DNA of 64,000 nt from Agapetus fuscipes (GCA_951799405.1 OX637337.1:434001-498000), one strand, 5' to 3'. Counted from the stretch's first letter, positions 52,680-63,755 are shown. Made by a program: numbers and translations. The notes: generated by a model not told the origin, from the sequence alone.

Positions 52680-52790
52680 GGCATACAACGGCACTCCTAG
52701 GGAGTGATTTAGTTTTCATGCACAAAAAGTGATTTACGAAATTGAGGGGAGTTTACGCAATGCTTTGTACTAGGGGTACTCTAGTGTTAT
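52680..52790 (+). repeat. Dispersed repeat fragment, family R1
   Basis: ACGGCACTCCTAGGGAGTGA, GTGATTTACGAAATTGAGGG and GAGTTTACGCAATGCTTTGT match 1300-1392 and 53450-53530 in order. Confidence 0.5.
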
Positions 52791-53449
52791 TATTTTGACA
52801 ATCGCACGTCACGCTCTGTGAGGGTGGAATGCCAGATTGCCAGCCTGTGGAACTCGCCCACGGCGCCGCGGCATTTCAGGAAACGGAGTGGAAGGAAAAC
52901 ATTGTACGTGAGAGCTGATAGTTATATTAGTGAGAAATTCCTGCCAGAGAAATATTACTGCACTTCTAGTGGAGATAAGATACGGCGCTGTAACATGCAG
53001 TGCTGGAGACACACATTGTAGGTACGTCCAAATGCAAAACCTACAACTGTCTGCCGCTGCTCTGGCCTTCTGTCATCTTTTCTGTCAAAATCGAAATCGA
53101 AAATATTTTTGAAAAAAATCTAAAGCCACAGCTTGCATGTTATAAAAGTGTTTATTTTTTTTATATTCTTTCTCACTTTTGTAAGTACAAGGATTTAAAA
53201 AGAAATGCTGGGAAGAAATAATGGGCTTCTATCAAATGATTCCTTTTAAAAATAGTATTAAATTTTTTGTACGCAAAAATAGTTTGCAAATAAATCATTA
53301 TTTTCTACAAATCTATTATTTTTAAAAATCCAATATTACGACAGTTGGGTCTGGCATTTGCATAATGAGTAATCTAATGATTTGTATGAGCTCCCGCATT
53401 CCTTAACCCCGAGTGTAAAATACTGACTCCCCTCGATCATCTTATAAAA
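52791..53449. other. No gene seen
   Basis: Overlapping frames at 52809-53221 on both strands show no motif or splice context. Confidence 0.4.
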
Positions 53450-53530
53450 AATGTTTGGGAAATACGACGGCACTCCTAGAGAGGGATTTAGTTTGCATAC
53501 ATTTTTACGATTTACGCGTTATAGGTCCTA
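53450..53530 (+). repeat. Dispersed repeat fragment, family R1
   Basis: GACGGCACTCCTAGAGAGGG, ATTTAGTTTGCATAC and ACGATTTACGCGTTATAGG form a shorter third copy of the R1 blocks. Confidence 0.45.
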
Positions 53531-53700
53531 CTTTATACCTACTTTCGGGCGCTTTCCATAACTCACACTGCGGGGATATTAGTGTTCGCGGACAGTGTCG
53601 CTGATTAGCGGCGTGAAATTGGAAATGAACCGTGAAGATGTTGGTTGTTGGCACAGTGGTTAAATGTTAAACACTACGCGGGGAGTCGCTGTAGACAATT

Positions 53701-53955
53701 CGCTCCTCCAGTTCTGGTTTACCGTATACGCCAATCTTGTCAAATATGACTTTTTCATGCAGTTGTTTTATGAATCAAATTCTACACAATCTGAGCTAAG
53801 AAAAACCGTAAAACTCGATAATGTGAGAGTTCTTTTAAATATTTTTAAAATATATTTCTTGTTTTCATAAGACACATTGGTCCAGTACACATGCAAACAT
53901 TGCTCATGTAAAATTTTCTCAATGGCGTATACGGTAAACAGGAACTAAGGCAGCG
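53701..53955. mobile_element. 255-bp MITE, copy 3
   Basis: Ends CGCTCCTCCAGTTCTGGTTT and, in reverse complement, CGCTGCCTTAGTTCCTGTTT. Both arms carry a compensating change (CTGG / CCAG-type), so the inverted repeat stays matched. The flanks AATT and AACT are a one-mismatch 4-bp duplication. Confidence 0.8.
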
Positions 53956-54374
53956 AACTGTGCGGATTGCAGAGCCGCGGGAGGCGCCTGCTAGTTCGCA
54001 AGATCTGTATGAATAGGTGCAAGAAAATGTTAACGCCTACAAGTATAATATGCATGTCGTGACATAAAGACTAGCACTTATATGCAAATATTAGTGGTCG
54101 CTATGGTTGAGGGGACTAGACGGTGGAAATTGAATTGGCGTTTTTAAAATCATCGCCAGTTCTAGCCCTATGTGACATGCCCTATTGACGGATCTCGTAG
54201 GTTGACCTGCGTTCCATAGCTCAGTTGGTAGAGTGCTTGCATTCCATGCCGTGAGCTCGGGTTCGAATCCCACCGAGGATGTCAGAAATGATTTCCCGTT
54301 TCGGTGTTTATTTCAAACCTCAAAATCAAATACCGGCAAGGTTAACTCAGCCTTCCCAAGAAATGAGATCCAAC

Positions 54375-54659
54375 AATTTTTTTTCTTTTTATCATTTTTT
54401 GTATATTTTTTGTTTATTCTTAGTTTCTCTTTTCACTTTTTTTTTCTTTCCTCTTATTTTTATTTCTGTTGTTAATTTGATTTGCTTTTTACCTCATCGA
54501 TTTCTTTTATGTTTTTATTTTTCGTCAGCTATTTTATTGTTTTTACATATCTGTGGGAATTCTTTAGGATTAAGGCACACTACTGTTTATGTTTACATTT
54601 TTCTTGTATTTGTTTTTGTGTCTGTATCTGTTTTTTCTCCTTAAAAATAAAATAAAATA
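54375..54659 (+). mobile_element. LINE 3' tail inserted in SINE-A
   Basis: A T-rich block ends in GTGTCTGTATCTGTTTTTTC, TCCTTAAAAATAAAATAAAA and further AAATA repeats. The same end occurs in reverse complement at 21400-21470 next to CR1/L2-like coding traces. It is a short 3'-end insertion of that LINE. Confidence 0.6.
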
Positions 54660-54728
54660 AAATAAACCCCCACGGAAGCTGGGAAACCCCCACTTCAAAT
54701 GAAGTGGTCAGCGTAAGCCCGGTCACCT

Positions 54729-55018
54729 TACCTTGTCTTGTCTTGTATCCTGCCGCCATTCCTCTAGGGGTGGCCGGTACCTCCACACAAGTGCCTCCAC
54801 TTGACTCTGTCCTTGCATACTTCTTTCATCTCATCTAATTTCATCACTCTTTTCATGCATGCTCTTCTCTTGTTTCCACTCTGTAAATTCCATTAATTCG
54901 TAATCTCATTTATCTGATCAATCCATTGTTTCCTAGGTCTTCCCCTTCCACGCTTACCTATTACATTCCCTTTCTACACTCTTTTTGTCAGTCGGTCTTC
55001 ATTCATCCTTTCAATACC
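54729..55018 (-). pseudogene. RTE-like LINE C-terminal fragment inserted in SINE-A
   Basis: The minus strand encodes, with breaks, IERMNEDRLTK, GRGRPRKQWIDQINEI, NKRRACMKRVMKLDEMKEVC and KDRVKWR, related to but distinct from the 25952-26725 protein. At its 3' end (plus-strand left side) it finishes in ACAAGACAAGACAAG-type repeats rather than TTAGA. It is therefore a second subfamily with a different terminal repeat. It sits at TTACC|TGTAAA of the SINE. Confidence 0.7.
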
Positions 55019-55118
55019 TGTAAAAATAAATAGGTTAAACTCCTCACATGCGACCCCTTCGGGGATAACGCGGCAAGAAGTTACACTTTATGTGTAGCTT
55101 AGTTGCGTTGCGTTGCGT

Positions 55119-56689
55119 TTTCCACACACATTACTCATATCGTTGCAAATATCGAATGAGAGAATTTCGTGTGTGCGAGGTCTCTTGTGAAGCTCTGACA
55201 AACTAACATTATAGAGAGCGCCAGTAAAGTAAGACGGCTTATTCAAAATTTTATTATATTCGAATACAAAATTCAGTGAATTCGAGAGTGGAGCTTTAAT
55301 AACTTAACAGTATTACCACCATAACAGTCGGCGGTACAATGGAGATAATGCAGGAATTTGTCTTGTGGGAATTTAATAATCCCGCTCGGCAGTTTTATTG
55401 TTATTCAACACGACAATAATGTTCGGATTAGAATAGAAGAGGACATTCTTGTTGACAGCCATTGTGCAGCTGATTGTAACGAAGTGCTGTGATCTGCAGG
55501 CCGGGCTACATGCTAATGTGGCCACTGGCCAGTGCTCCGCCGAGCCGCGAGCGCGGACTACAGCTAACATTGTAATGGTCATGTTTAGCTTTTATTCGCA
55601 GCTTATTTATTATCGCGAACAGAAATCTAATAATAAACGAATTAGATAGTACACGAGTACACGCCGCAGCATTACATAATCGGCTTATTCCCTGTAAACT
55701 GGATTTGATTTAGAAATGACCTTTATAGTGTAAACACTCGAATACCGAGCTTATAGAAAACTATTTTTTTCTATTGGGAACGATTAGTGGGAAAATGCCA
55801 ACTAATTAATTAGAATGAACACGTATGAATGTATGTAGAAGTACTTTAAATAAGTACCTATTTGATGCATTTTTCTCAAATAAACACCCTTGCAAGTTTA
55901 ATCATAGGATGTTAATTTATTTGGTGCATAAATATAAAAAAAAAGTGATATTCATGAGATACCAGTTTACAACGAAGTATAATTTTTGTCATGTCATAAT
56001 TGTTGCAGTGGTCCGGTCAATAAAAGTTAGCAAAGTGCATTGACTGGATTCTAACCAGCGAATTCTAGACCGTCAGAGCTTGGAAAATATGGTTGTGATG
56101 ATAAATATTTGGGGACGCGGGACAAAGGGAAGACCGGAAGCACGGAGTGGGGGCAGACTAACGTGGGGGAGGAGAATGGGGCGGAAGAGGAAGATTTAAA
56201 AGTTAGCTTCGCATGTGAAGGATTTATAAGGTGAACATTGATTTTATGAGTTTTTTTCTTTAATCAAAATAAATTACCACTTGTTATAGTTGCAGCAGGT
56301 TAAGTTATAAATGCCTTAATGTTTTAATGATCGCTCAGGATAGTAAATGCCGCTAAAGTGATATTGTAATCTGCGGCTAGCGGTCTGGGAGTGAGGCGCG
56401 TTTTGCAATGCCTCCGCTATCCGGTTTAAGATGATCACTGATCAGCTCTCGGCCTATCAGGGGAATATCAAATAAATGCAGAGATAAGTTAAGCTGTCTG
56501 CCGCCTCTAATATATTGCGCAACCTGAACTACGTCCTGGTACAATAATGTAGCTCGCCGTTCATAGTCCAGTGGCTGTCGGCGGGTACACTGTTCGATCT
56601 CCGGTAAACCAAAACAAATCATTTTCAAAAACTCTCAATTGAATATTTGCACTTTGGACAACACGCTCTTTGAAAATACAAAACAAAGC
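55119..56689. other. No gene seen
   Basis: Mixed sequence with no exon. A GC-rich patch at 55480-55580, a G-rich patch at 56110-56190, and a weak tRNA-like head at 56550-56612 (CATAGTCCAGTGGCTG, CTGTTCGATCTCCGG) were seen. Confidence 0.4.
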
Positions 56690-56900
56690 CAGAGTAACAT
56701 TGTTATATTGTCATCTCCCAGCCTGTCTCAGTCCACTCTCATACATCGCTTCCTCCAATCTTCTCCATATTTTTTTAATGACTGCCGTGTTTAGAATACA
56801 AAGGTCCATAGTTTCTTGATGCCGTCCAGCTGCCTCGTTGGGGTCTCCCTACTCCAGAGCCGCCATCGAACCATTCTTGTCAGCCTCGTATCATCGAATA
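56690..56900 (-). pseudogene. LINE relic, weak
   Basis: GATGCCGTCCAGCTGCCTCG followed by TTGGGGTCTCCCTACTCC resembles 46160-46205 (GATGTCGTCCAGCACGCAGT, TGGAGTCTCCCTTCTCC). The latter lies in an RTE-like relic, so this is probably another degraded copy of the same coding region on the minus strand. Confidence 0.35.
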
Positions 56901-57754
56901 ATCCGCTAAACCCAACATTCATGATTTAATTTTCACCCTGTTTGAGAGCATGCATGAGGAAAGCAATGAATGTTGAGGTAATGAAAAAATATGCAATGAC
57001 AGAACAAAGTGGAGGCACATATGTGGAGATACTGGCCACCACCAGCGGAATGGCGGCTTGATACAAGTACAAGCGCAAGCCTAGGTTGTTTGGCATGGTT
57101 TAAGTGGTACTTGACTTTGTTTATAAAATAGTTTAGTAAAGTGTTAATCGAAAGGCTGCACTTAAGGGTGTATGATTTCATTTTAATATGAATTTATTTG
57201 CCCGTCACGACCACCTATTATCCAGTAGCCGCGAAAATGCATCAAATCCCGCGTTTAGCTTTGAGAGTTCGTCGGTAGGAGATCGTATTGTATCTGAACC
57301 ATTTTGTGTTTTTTTTAGCAATAAAATAACATGAAAGCGAAAGCGAAGCGAAGTTATACATTAATTACAAACAAGCATTTATTTTATTTTATTTACATAC
57401 AAATACAAAAAAAGGCATTCATTTTATTTGTAAACAAATTTACAACAATTCACTTTCGTTCGTGTTAACAGATATATCCAAGTATATAAGTAAATAATTA
57501 TTCACCCTGTACCGATTACTCAAAAATGCATAGAAACTGGCATACGGTCTCTAGAGAGCGTTTTACATTTCACAGAATTGGAATAAAACGCTACAGTTCA
57601 GTTTACACTATAGTCACACAGAAGCACACACGTGTGTGCCCTGTATTTTTTACATTGCATATTTTATCAAAGTGTAGACTCCAGTGGTTGCAGACCTATA
57701 CAAGTGTATTAAAATAAAATATGAAAAAAATATATATATATTTCATTTTCATTG
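56901..57754. other. No gene seen
   Basis: AT-rich, with (TA)n near 57730-57741. Short frames lack motifs. Confidence 0.45.
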
Positions 57755-58324
57755 TTTATCTTGACTTATAGGTTGGTATGAGGCTCACCACCCAAACTTT
57801 AAAAAATGGTTTACTTTACCAATGTCACCCCTGTTTCAGGGAAGATCAGTAAAAGTTGCAGGGCTTTTGTTTATTTGTGGATTTGATTTTAACCTTTACC
57901 ACCCTAAGTATCTAAAAATTACACATGGTCCGAAGTGGGGTACCGGAGGACCCCAGCTACTTTTCATACAAAATAATCATAAGGCAGAGAGCCCGCCAGA
58001 CGTGCGTTTCGCTCCGCATACGCCGTGGGAATGACGCAAGTAGGACAAACTCAACCAGTGTTTCCTAAACGGTGGAAGAGAATTTAAAATAAACATTTTT
58101 ATAATAATTTTTATTTCATTTTCAATTGTATAATAGTAAATATGCAACATACGAAATTAAAAAAAAAACATAAATAAAGTTAAAATCCAAAAAAACATAA
58201 TTACAATTTTTCAAGTTATGTACAATAGTGTTGAGAAATATCAAGCGAAGGCATCTTTTATTATCTGGACGTAGTTTATATCTGCAACAAATTAACGAAT
58301 GGTTTGTTATTTATTTAAATACTC

Positions 58325-58857
58325 TAAATCTAAATCTAAGATGCAAATATATATTAAAATTTACAATCCACATCTTATACACCCACAAAAGTAAACATAC
58401 GTAAGATTTTCGCGCATACAAATACAATTTCAAATGTGTCTACAGTAGGAAATACCGCAAATGACCGGTCCGTAGTCCAGGTGGTAACACTTCGGACTCG
58501 TAACTGGAAGGTCGTGGGTTCGAATCCCGGCGGAGCACAGAAAATATACCATTTATATTTTCAAATTTGCTCTTCGCTAGGTTGAAAACTTCATAAACCT
58601 TTACCAAAGACCGGTCATCAAAAGGTCCATCCAGCCTTACAACAACTGGGTCTTGCTTGAGAATTGGCGCTTTCTACATCGACGACCAAGCTCGCAGAGG
58701 GCTCTTGAGGTGTGATACACACAAAAACAGCGCTCACCAAATAAATCAGCCTAATTTTTTTTTTTTTTTTTTAAATGAACATAAGCTCTGCAACTTTGCC
58801 GCCTTTCCTTGAAGCAGGGGTGGCATTGACATAATTGAAACATTTTTTTTACAGTAT
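58325..58857 (-). mobile_element. LINE 3' UTR inside piggyBac, itself split by SINE-B
   Basis: On the minus strand the UTR starts at 58857 (TACTGTAAAAAAAATG, GGAAAGGCGGCAAAGTTGCA) and ends at 58325 with TTAGATTTAGATTTAGA-type repeats. It is interrupted at 58460-58770 by SINE-B, with AAATG on both sides as a likely target duplication. Confidence 0.75.
58460..58770 (+). mobile_element. SINE-B copy, full length, tail type 1
   Basis: A head with CCGTAGTCCAGGTGGTAAC and GGGTTCGAATCCCGGC, body marks GACCGGTCATCAAAAGGTCC and GACGACCAAGCTCGCAGAGG, tail GGTGTGATACACACAAAAAC, and an 18-base T-run. Good preservation fits the innermost, youngest position in the nest. Confidence 0.85.
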
Positions 58858-59012
58858 GCAGACTCAGATTCATCAGACTCAGATTCAATAATATCTCCGA
58901 CTTCAGAATCACCCGAATTACACAATTCGAATTCTAAGTCACTGTCAATAACTTCGTCATCACTAAAGTCTTGCAATTTTTCTATTTCTTCATAGGTATT
59001 TTTTCTAGCCAT
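58858..59012 (-). pseudogene. piggyBac-type transposase N-terminus, truncated
   Basis: From ATG at 59010-59012 on the minus strand the frame reads MARKNTYEEIEKLQDFSDDE, then an acidic stretch with DSDLEFELCNSGDSE and ESESDESES. It then runs into inserted LINE UTR sequence. Short acidic N-termini rich in Asp, Glu and Ser precede the catalytic domain in piggyBac transposases. The catalytic aspartates and C-terminal Cys-rich domain are absent, so the gene is dead. Confidence 0.6.
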
Positions 59013-59744
59013 TTTCTAGAGAGAGAAAAAAATCAAATGGTTGGCACATATCACAAAGGAAAAACAATATACCTATTCAGAAAAAAAAACAACGAACTTA
59101 CCTTTCTCTTCACAAAAATATATTTATTTTATATGTGTAAAATATTATAGAACGTTTTGGGAACCACAGGAATGACAGGACTGTTCCACTCGCTTACCCA
59201 GAAAGACGGAGTAAAGTCGTCAGCGGATAATATAGTTGACTCTCTTCCGCACAGCTGTGACGCGGTAAGCTCGCGTAAAAAAGTGAAACAAGTAGCTTAT
59301 CTCTGGACCCACCACACACACAATGGCGCGCCAGCCCTTCCCGTCCCTCACATGCTCCAGCGCTCCCCCCGCGAGGGCATAATGTGACGTGTTTCTGACC
59401 ACGTGATTAGTAGAGTACGCGAATATTTATCAAAAACAATTATTTGAAGACTACATGCTTTGAATACTTAAAAACAAAAAATACAGAAATGTTTCTAAGT
59501 AGCTTTACGAAGATTACAAAAAGTTTCAATTGAATTGCTCGATTAATTATTGAGTAATCAAATAAAACGTTTTTTTGGGGTATCTCATATACCCCGCTTA
59601 GGCCAGGGAAGGTTAATATGTAAATGCGCATGCACGATTTGTAAATGCGAACTTACAAGTGTATTTTTGTGAGCATGCACTTAATATGAACCTTAAATGT
59701 TAACATAGTTTTGCCACTTAGATGATAGATTATACATTGTGATT

Positions 59745-59985
59745 ATGTCCCAATGACTCAGTTGATAGAGTGCTTGCATTCCATGCCGAGAGCTGAGGTT
59801 CGTATCCCACGGAGGATGTCAGAAATGATTTCCCGTGTCGGTGTTTATTTCAACTCAATAATAAAATACCGGCAAGGTTTCTCAACCTTAACAATAAATG
59901 AGAACCAGCCCCCTCGGGAGCTGGGACACCCCCGCTTCAATTGAAATGGTTGGCGTAAGGCCGGCTTCCTTACCTATAAAAATAC
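59745..59985 (+). mobile_element. SINE-A copy
   Basis: The head CAATGACTCAGTTGATAGAG, B box GAGGTTCGTATCCC, TGTCAGAAATGATTTCCCG, TACCGGCAAGGTTTCTCAAC, GGGAGCTGGGACACCCCCGC and GTAAGGCCGGC are all present. The final tail is missing. Confidence 0.8.
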
Positions 59986-60295
59986 AACTTTCATTTTTCT
60001 TTTCATCTTCGTCTCCTAAATGTTATTAATTTTTGAAGTTAAAAAAAGGTTTCATATTACTGCGTAGCCAGGGAATGTTTGTTGAGGCCGTGACTGCGTA
60101 TGTGTTCAGTAAATATGCCAATGTGTGTGTGCTCATGGACTTCACCCTGTGCGAAGGAAGACAACGCATCCAAGTGCTATATATGCCTGTATAGTATACT
60201 TTTTTATACCATTGGATGTGTACATTGAAATAGCAACATGAAGTTTTTTTTCTAATAATTCAACTAAGTGATGGAATATATTCTAAGCATAAAAG

Positions 60296-60722
60296 CAGCA
60301 CAAAAGATATACCATTTATATTTTCAAATTTGCTCTTCGCTGGGTTGAAAAATTCATAAAACCTTTACCAATGACCGGTCACGAAATGTCCATCCGGCCT
60401 TACAGCAACTGGGTCTTGCTTGAGAATTGGCGCTTTATAGCGACGACGATCAAGCTCGTAAAAAGGTCGATAGCTCAATTTGTAGAATGCTTGCATTCCA
60501 TGCCGAGAGCAAGGGTTCGATCTCAAAGTTTGACTCAGCCTTCACAAGAAATGAGAACCAGCCCTTCACGGGAGCTGGGAAACCCCCACTTCAACTAAAA
60601 GTGGTTGGTGTGAGGACGGCCCACTTACCTGTAAAAAAAAATAGGTCCCGAAGCGCCACATGCGACTCCTTCGGGGATAACGCAGGCAAGAAGTTACACT
60701 ACATGTGTAGCTTAGTTGCGTT
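60296..60722 (+). mobile_element. Composite SINE (SINE-B joined to SINE-A), copy 2
   Basis: It starts within SINE-B (CATTTATATTTTCAAATTTG), continues to GACGATCAAGCTCGTAAAAA, and joins at about 60463 the SINE-A head GGTCGATAGCTCAATTTGTA. It carries the same internal deletion as copy 1 (GGTTCGATCTC to CAAAGTTTGACTCAGC). It ends at GTGTAGCTTAGTTGCG plus a T-run. The tRNA head of SINE-B is missing, so this copy is 5'-truncated. Confidence 0.85.
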
Positions 60723-60749
60723 TTTATATAATTACCCACTGATATAATA

Positions 60750-60985
60750 TAAGGGTGTCAGAAATGATTTCCGGTTCGGTGTTTATTTCTAACCCAAAAT
60801 AAAATACCAGGAAGGTGTACTCAGCCTTCACAAGAAATAAGTACCAGTCCCCACGGGAGCTGGTATGCCTTCGCATCAACGAAGTGGTTGGCGTAAGGCC
60901 GGCCCTCTTACCTATAAAATAAATAGGTTCCCTCGCCACATGCGAAGCCCTTCGGGGATAACGCGGCAAGAAATTATTATTTACT
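60750..60985 (+). mobile_element. SINE-A copy without head
   Basis: It starts at GGTGTCAGAAATGATTTCCG, with GGGAGCTGGTATGCCTTCGC, AAGTGGTTGGCGTAAGGCCG and CCCTTCGGGGATAACGCGGC, ending near CAAGAAATTATT. It follows the composite within 30 bp. Confidence 0.8.
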
Positions 60986-61174
60986 TAGCCACACATACTC
61001 ATGACATTTTTGTTAGATTTCGACGGAACTTAGTTGTCTTGCACCAATCGAAATCTTGACTTTTGGATTACGAGTCCGTGAAAATCCGTGAAAACCTAAA
61101 ATTAAACATATATACCCATATATATATATATACATATGAGGATAATTTATTTATTTAATTTTTTATATGACCAA

Positions 61175-61640
61175 AGAGCGCCGTTTTTGTGTGTTTCACA
61201 CCTCAAGGGCCCTCCTAATCATGAATTAGATATTTTAAAAAGGTGCCGTTTCAGTGCTCCCTTAAAAATGCCAACAGATTCCGAAACCCTCACTCCGGGT
61301 GGCAGTCTGTTCTACTCCATCGGCCCCGAAAACCGGAAAGCGCGATCCTCAAAATTAGTGCGTATTTGACGGCGAGGCTGCATCAATCTGACAGCTTGAC
61401 ACCCCGCTGACCTAAGTGTCCGCCCCCTTACACTCACTTCAACGGGGGAAAATATGTCTGCCAGATATGATGGAGCCAAACCATTTAGGGCTTTAAATAC
61501 CATCAAACACACACGGAACCCTCTCAGGGAAACGAAGCCAATGTAGTTCTTTCAACAGCGAAGTGATGTGAGAGAATTTGGACATCCCGAAGATCAGTCT
61601 TGCGGCCGCATTCAAAACAGACTGAAATCTGTTCAGTTCA
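61175..61640 (-). pseudogene. CR1/L2-like LINE, C-terminal RT region
   Basis: The minus strand reads SVLNAAARLIFG, ITSLLKELHWLRFPERV, then after a frame change LMVFKALNGLAPSYLADIF, RRQIRTNFEDRAFRFSGP and, in another frame, WNRLPP-like residues near 61290. The order LHWLP-x-ER-x...FKALNGLAPSYL...R..FGDRAF...GP.LWN.LP is highly characteristic of the region downstream of reverse transcriptase in CR1/L2-type LINEs. Frame changes show that it is inactive. Confidence 0.8.
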
Positions 61641-63755
61641 GCATTAACCACTAGACTAAATTACCGGCCTGAAAATTTCAAATTGCTCTACGCTAGCTTC
61701 AAAAAATGATTTCAATTCAACAAAAAAGGCCAGCCAGCAGAATTCTTTCCAGCTAAATCATTGAGCTAAATGAATTTCACTTTGAAATTCAAATAAACTT
61801 TCATATTATTCATGTAATGGAAAAAAACTTATCAGAATACTATAAAGTCGTGTGCAGCTCTCCGTACAATTCATTTCATCTGATTGAATGAGCTTTCGCC
61901 ATTTCGTTAAACTTTGCAAACTGTTTTTATGTACGTACGTATTATACCACCATAGCGTTTATGTATATACTCTTACACACACAATATAAGAGAGGGCTGA
62001 CTCGAGCATCTTCGGCAATATACGATGATACACGAGTGTACCCGAAGTATGAAATGTAGCAAATACAGCGCAACCAAAAAATGTATGGAATCTTGAACAG
62101 CAACTCTATCAGCAGTTCATCTACCGACCGCAGGTGACGCTAGCGACCGGGTCAGTTTTTGTATGGAAATCTTTATTTTTCCAGGATAAATAGAAATCGG
62201 GGGAGAAAAAATAAAACAAGTATTACATTACAAACATAAAAAATATCACTTCAAATCCTAAAAAGAAAATATACCTTTCAATTGCAAATTTACCTACACG
62301 ATCGTATGCAAAATTTGAGTACTTTTTAAATAGCTGTAAAAAATCAATGAAAAGTATAAAAAAATAATTTTCATCTAGAAAAAATAAAACTAATCAAAAT
62401 AAATGTTTTGAAATAAAAAAAAGTTAGGAATTATTCATAACAACAGTGGAAATCTCCATTTAAGGTATCTCCGTAAATAAAATTATTTTGAATTGGCATT
62501 TTATGGGAAAAAATACCTAAGTTTATGTGTTAATTTAATCTGGAAAAAAAATGCTACCTTACAATTAAAAATATGGGCTATTTTGGTCATCAAAGTTGGG
62601 CGCGCTGACCTCTCAATCACCCTTAATGTTAATGTTATTCGCCAGTACGCGCGGCATAAGCGGGCGGGAGCCCCGCACAAGCCCCACTTGGCGAGCTGCT
62701 GCGGTGACTGATTGCTTTGCCGCAGTGATGGATTAATTTTCGCATTGCTTGAGTGAATAGGGTCACTTGGCGATCACTGCAATATGTCAAATTAAAAGCT
62801 TTTTAAATGGCCGCCTCGCTGACGTCTCGCCGGCCCGGTGGACACCACTTATGTGAGACTGATCCACTCTGTCCGGCCACTTGACAATTTATCAAAATTA
62901 ACGATTGAAATTATATTTTATATCCGCGCGAGTTTACTAGTCATTATAAATCGACCACATCAATTTTGCCACCTTTTTCTTTGGTAGACCAATCATGGAA
63001 GGGGGCGATTAACTAACAGCAACCTTCAGGTAATTTACTACAGCGACTAAAAATGTAATTAAGACATGTCTGATTATTTATAAAGTAAATTATGTGTATA
63101 TTTCATCATCTCAATCGTTTAATGTGAGCATACTTCAAAGAATGAACCTTAAAATGAAGAAAATACTTGATATAAATATATTTTGGGAGTTTTTTTAACA
63201 ATGAGGTGACAATAGAGATAAATAATTGTCAAGAATTTAGAATATGTTTAAAAAAAATGAGAGCTTTTGTTTTTTATTTATTTGATATTTTTGTCAATGT
63301 ATATATTTCACGCTGGTATTTTTAAAATAACTACTTTCTCATACTGCGAATGCTTTCAAGCTGTGAATTAATTAATGCTCTCTTTATTTAATACGACAGC
63401 AGATTAATATGCACTTATAGTAAGTGAATGCACATGCAGGCACAGACAATGCGCGCCGTGTGAGGGGACATGAGGGGAGCCATAACTTGCGAGGCTTTAC
63501 GTCCAGCTGTCGTGCAGGAGGACGCTCCAAGGGAGCAGGCTCTGATCCCAAGCGAGGTCCCGCCGTGAAGGCCCGCGTCATAACTGGCTCACTAAATTCT
63601 CAGCCTATGAAGCGCTTGTCACCTGGACTTAAGGCTCAACAATAATGCGAGTAAACTCCTAGGTTTATTCATAAAATATCCTGAATGCTAAGTTATAGAG
63701 GCTGTGGGAATAAATACTTCATTTAACTATGCACGTAGGAAGGTAGAGAAGTGCT
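61641..63755. other. No gene seen; GC-rich patches
   Basis: A SINE-B-like scrap may be present at 61640-61710 (ATTACCGGCCTGAAAATTTC, AAATTGCTCTACGCTAGC). The patch at 62590-62890 is GC-rich with CGCAGTGATGGATTAATTTT, which suggests regulatory DNA. The patch at 63424-63640 is open in one frame without motif. No gene was called. Confidence 0.4.

Larger units (their letters stand above)
54205..55118 (+). mobile_element. SINE-A split by two LINE-derived insertions
   Basis: SINE-A sequence is present as three consecutive pieces: 54205-54374 (head with CATAGCTCAGTTGGTAGAGT, B box GGGTTCGAATCCC), 54660-54728 (ACGGAAGCTGGGAAACCCCC, AGTGGTCAGCGTAAG) and 55019-55118 (TGTAAAAATAAATAGGTTAA, CCCCTTCGGGG, tail with GCGTTGCGTTGCG). 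Together the pieces cover the full SINE in order. Two foreign blocks lie in between. Confidence 0.8.
57893..59612 (-). mobile_element. piggyBac-like element, internally deleted
   Basis: TTAA at 57889-57892 and 59613-59616 flanks the ends CCTTTACCACCCTAAG and, in reverse complement, CCTTCCCTGGCCTAAG. TTAA duplication with C-rich ends is the piggyBac signature. Just inside each end is a small palindrome (GGGGTACCGGAGGACCCC; GGGGTATCTCATATACCCC). The minus strand carries only the first ~51 codons of a transposase. A LINE UTR and a SINE are nested inside. Confidence 0.75.
57755..59720 (+). mobile_element. RTE-like LINE 3' UTR split by a piggyBac-like element
   Basis: The left part (57755-57892) has TCTTGACTTATAGGTTGGTA, CCAATGTCACCCCTG and TGCAGGGCTTTTGT. 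The right part (59613-59720) has TGCGCATGCACGATTTG, TAAATGCGAACTTACAAG, ATGAACCTTAAATGTTAAC and GCCACTTAGATGATAGA. The two halves meet at TTAA, in the expected order of the UTR. Confidence 0.85.

Noticed and set aside
54279..54644. 121-codon hydrophobic frame (Phe/Leu-rich)
   Set aside because: It covers a T-rich LINE 3' tail inserted in a SINE. The poly-Phe composition follows from the T-runs.
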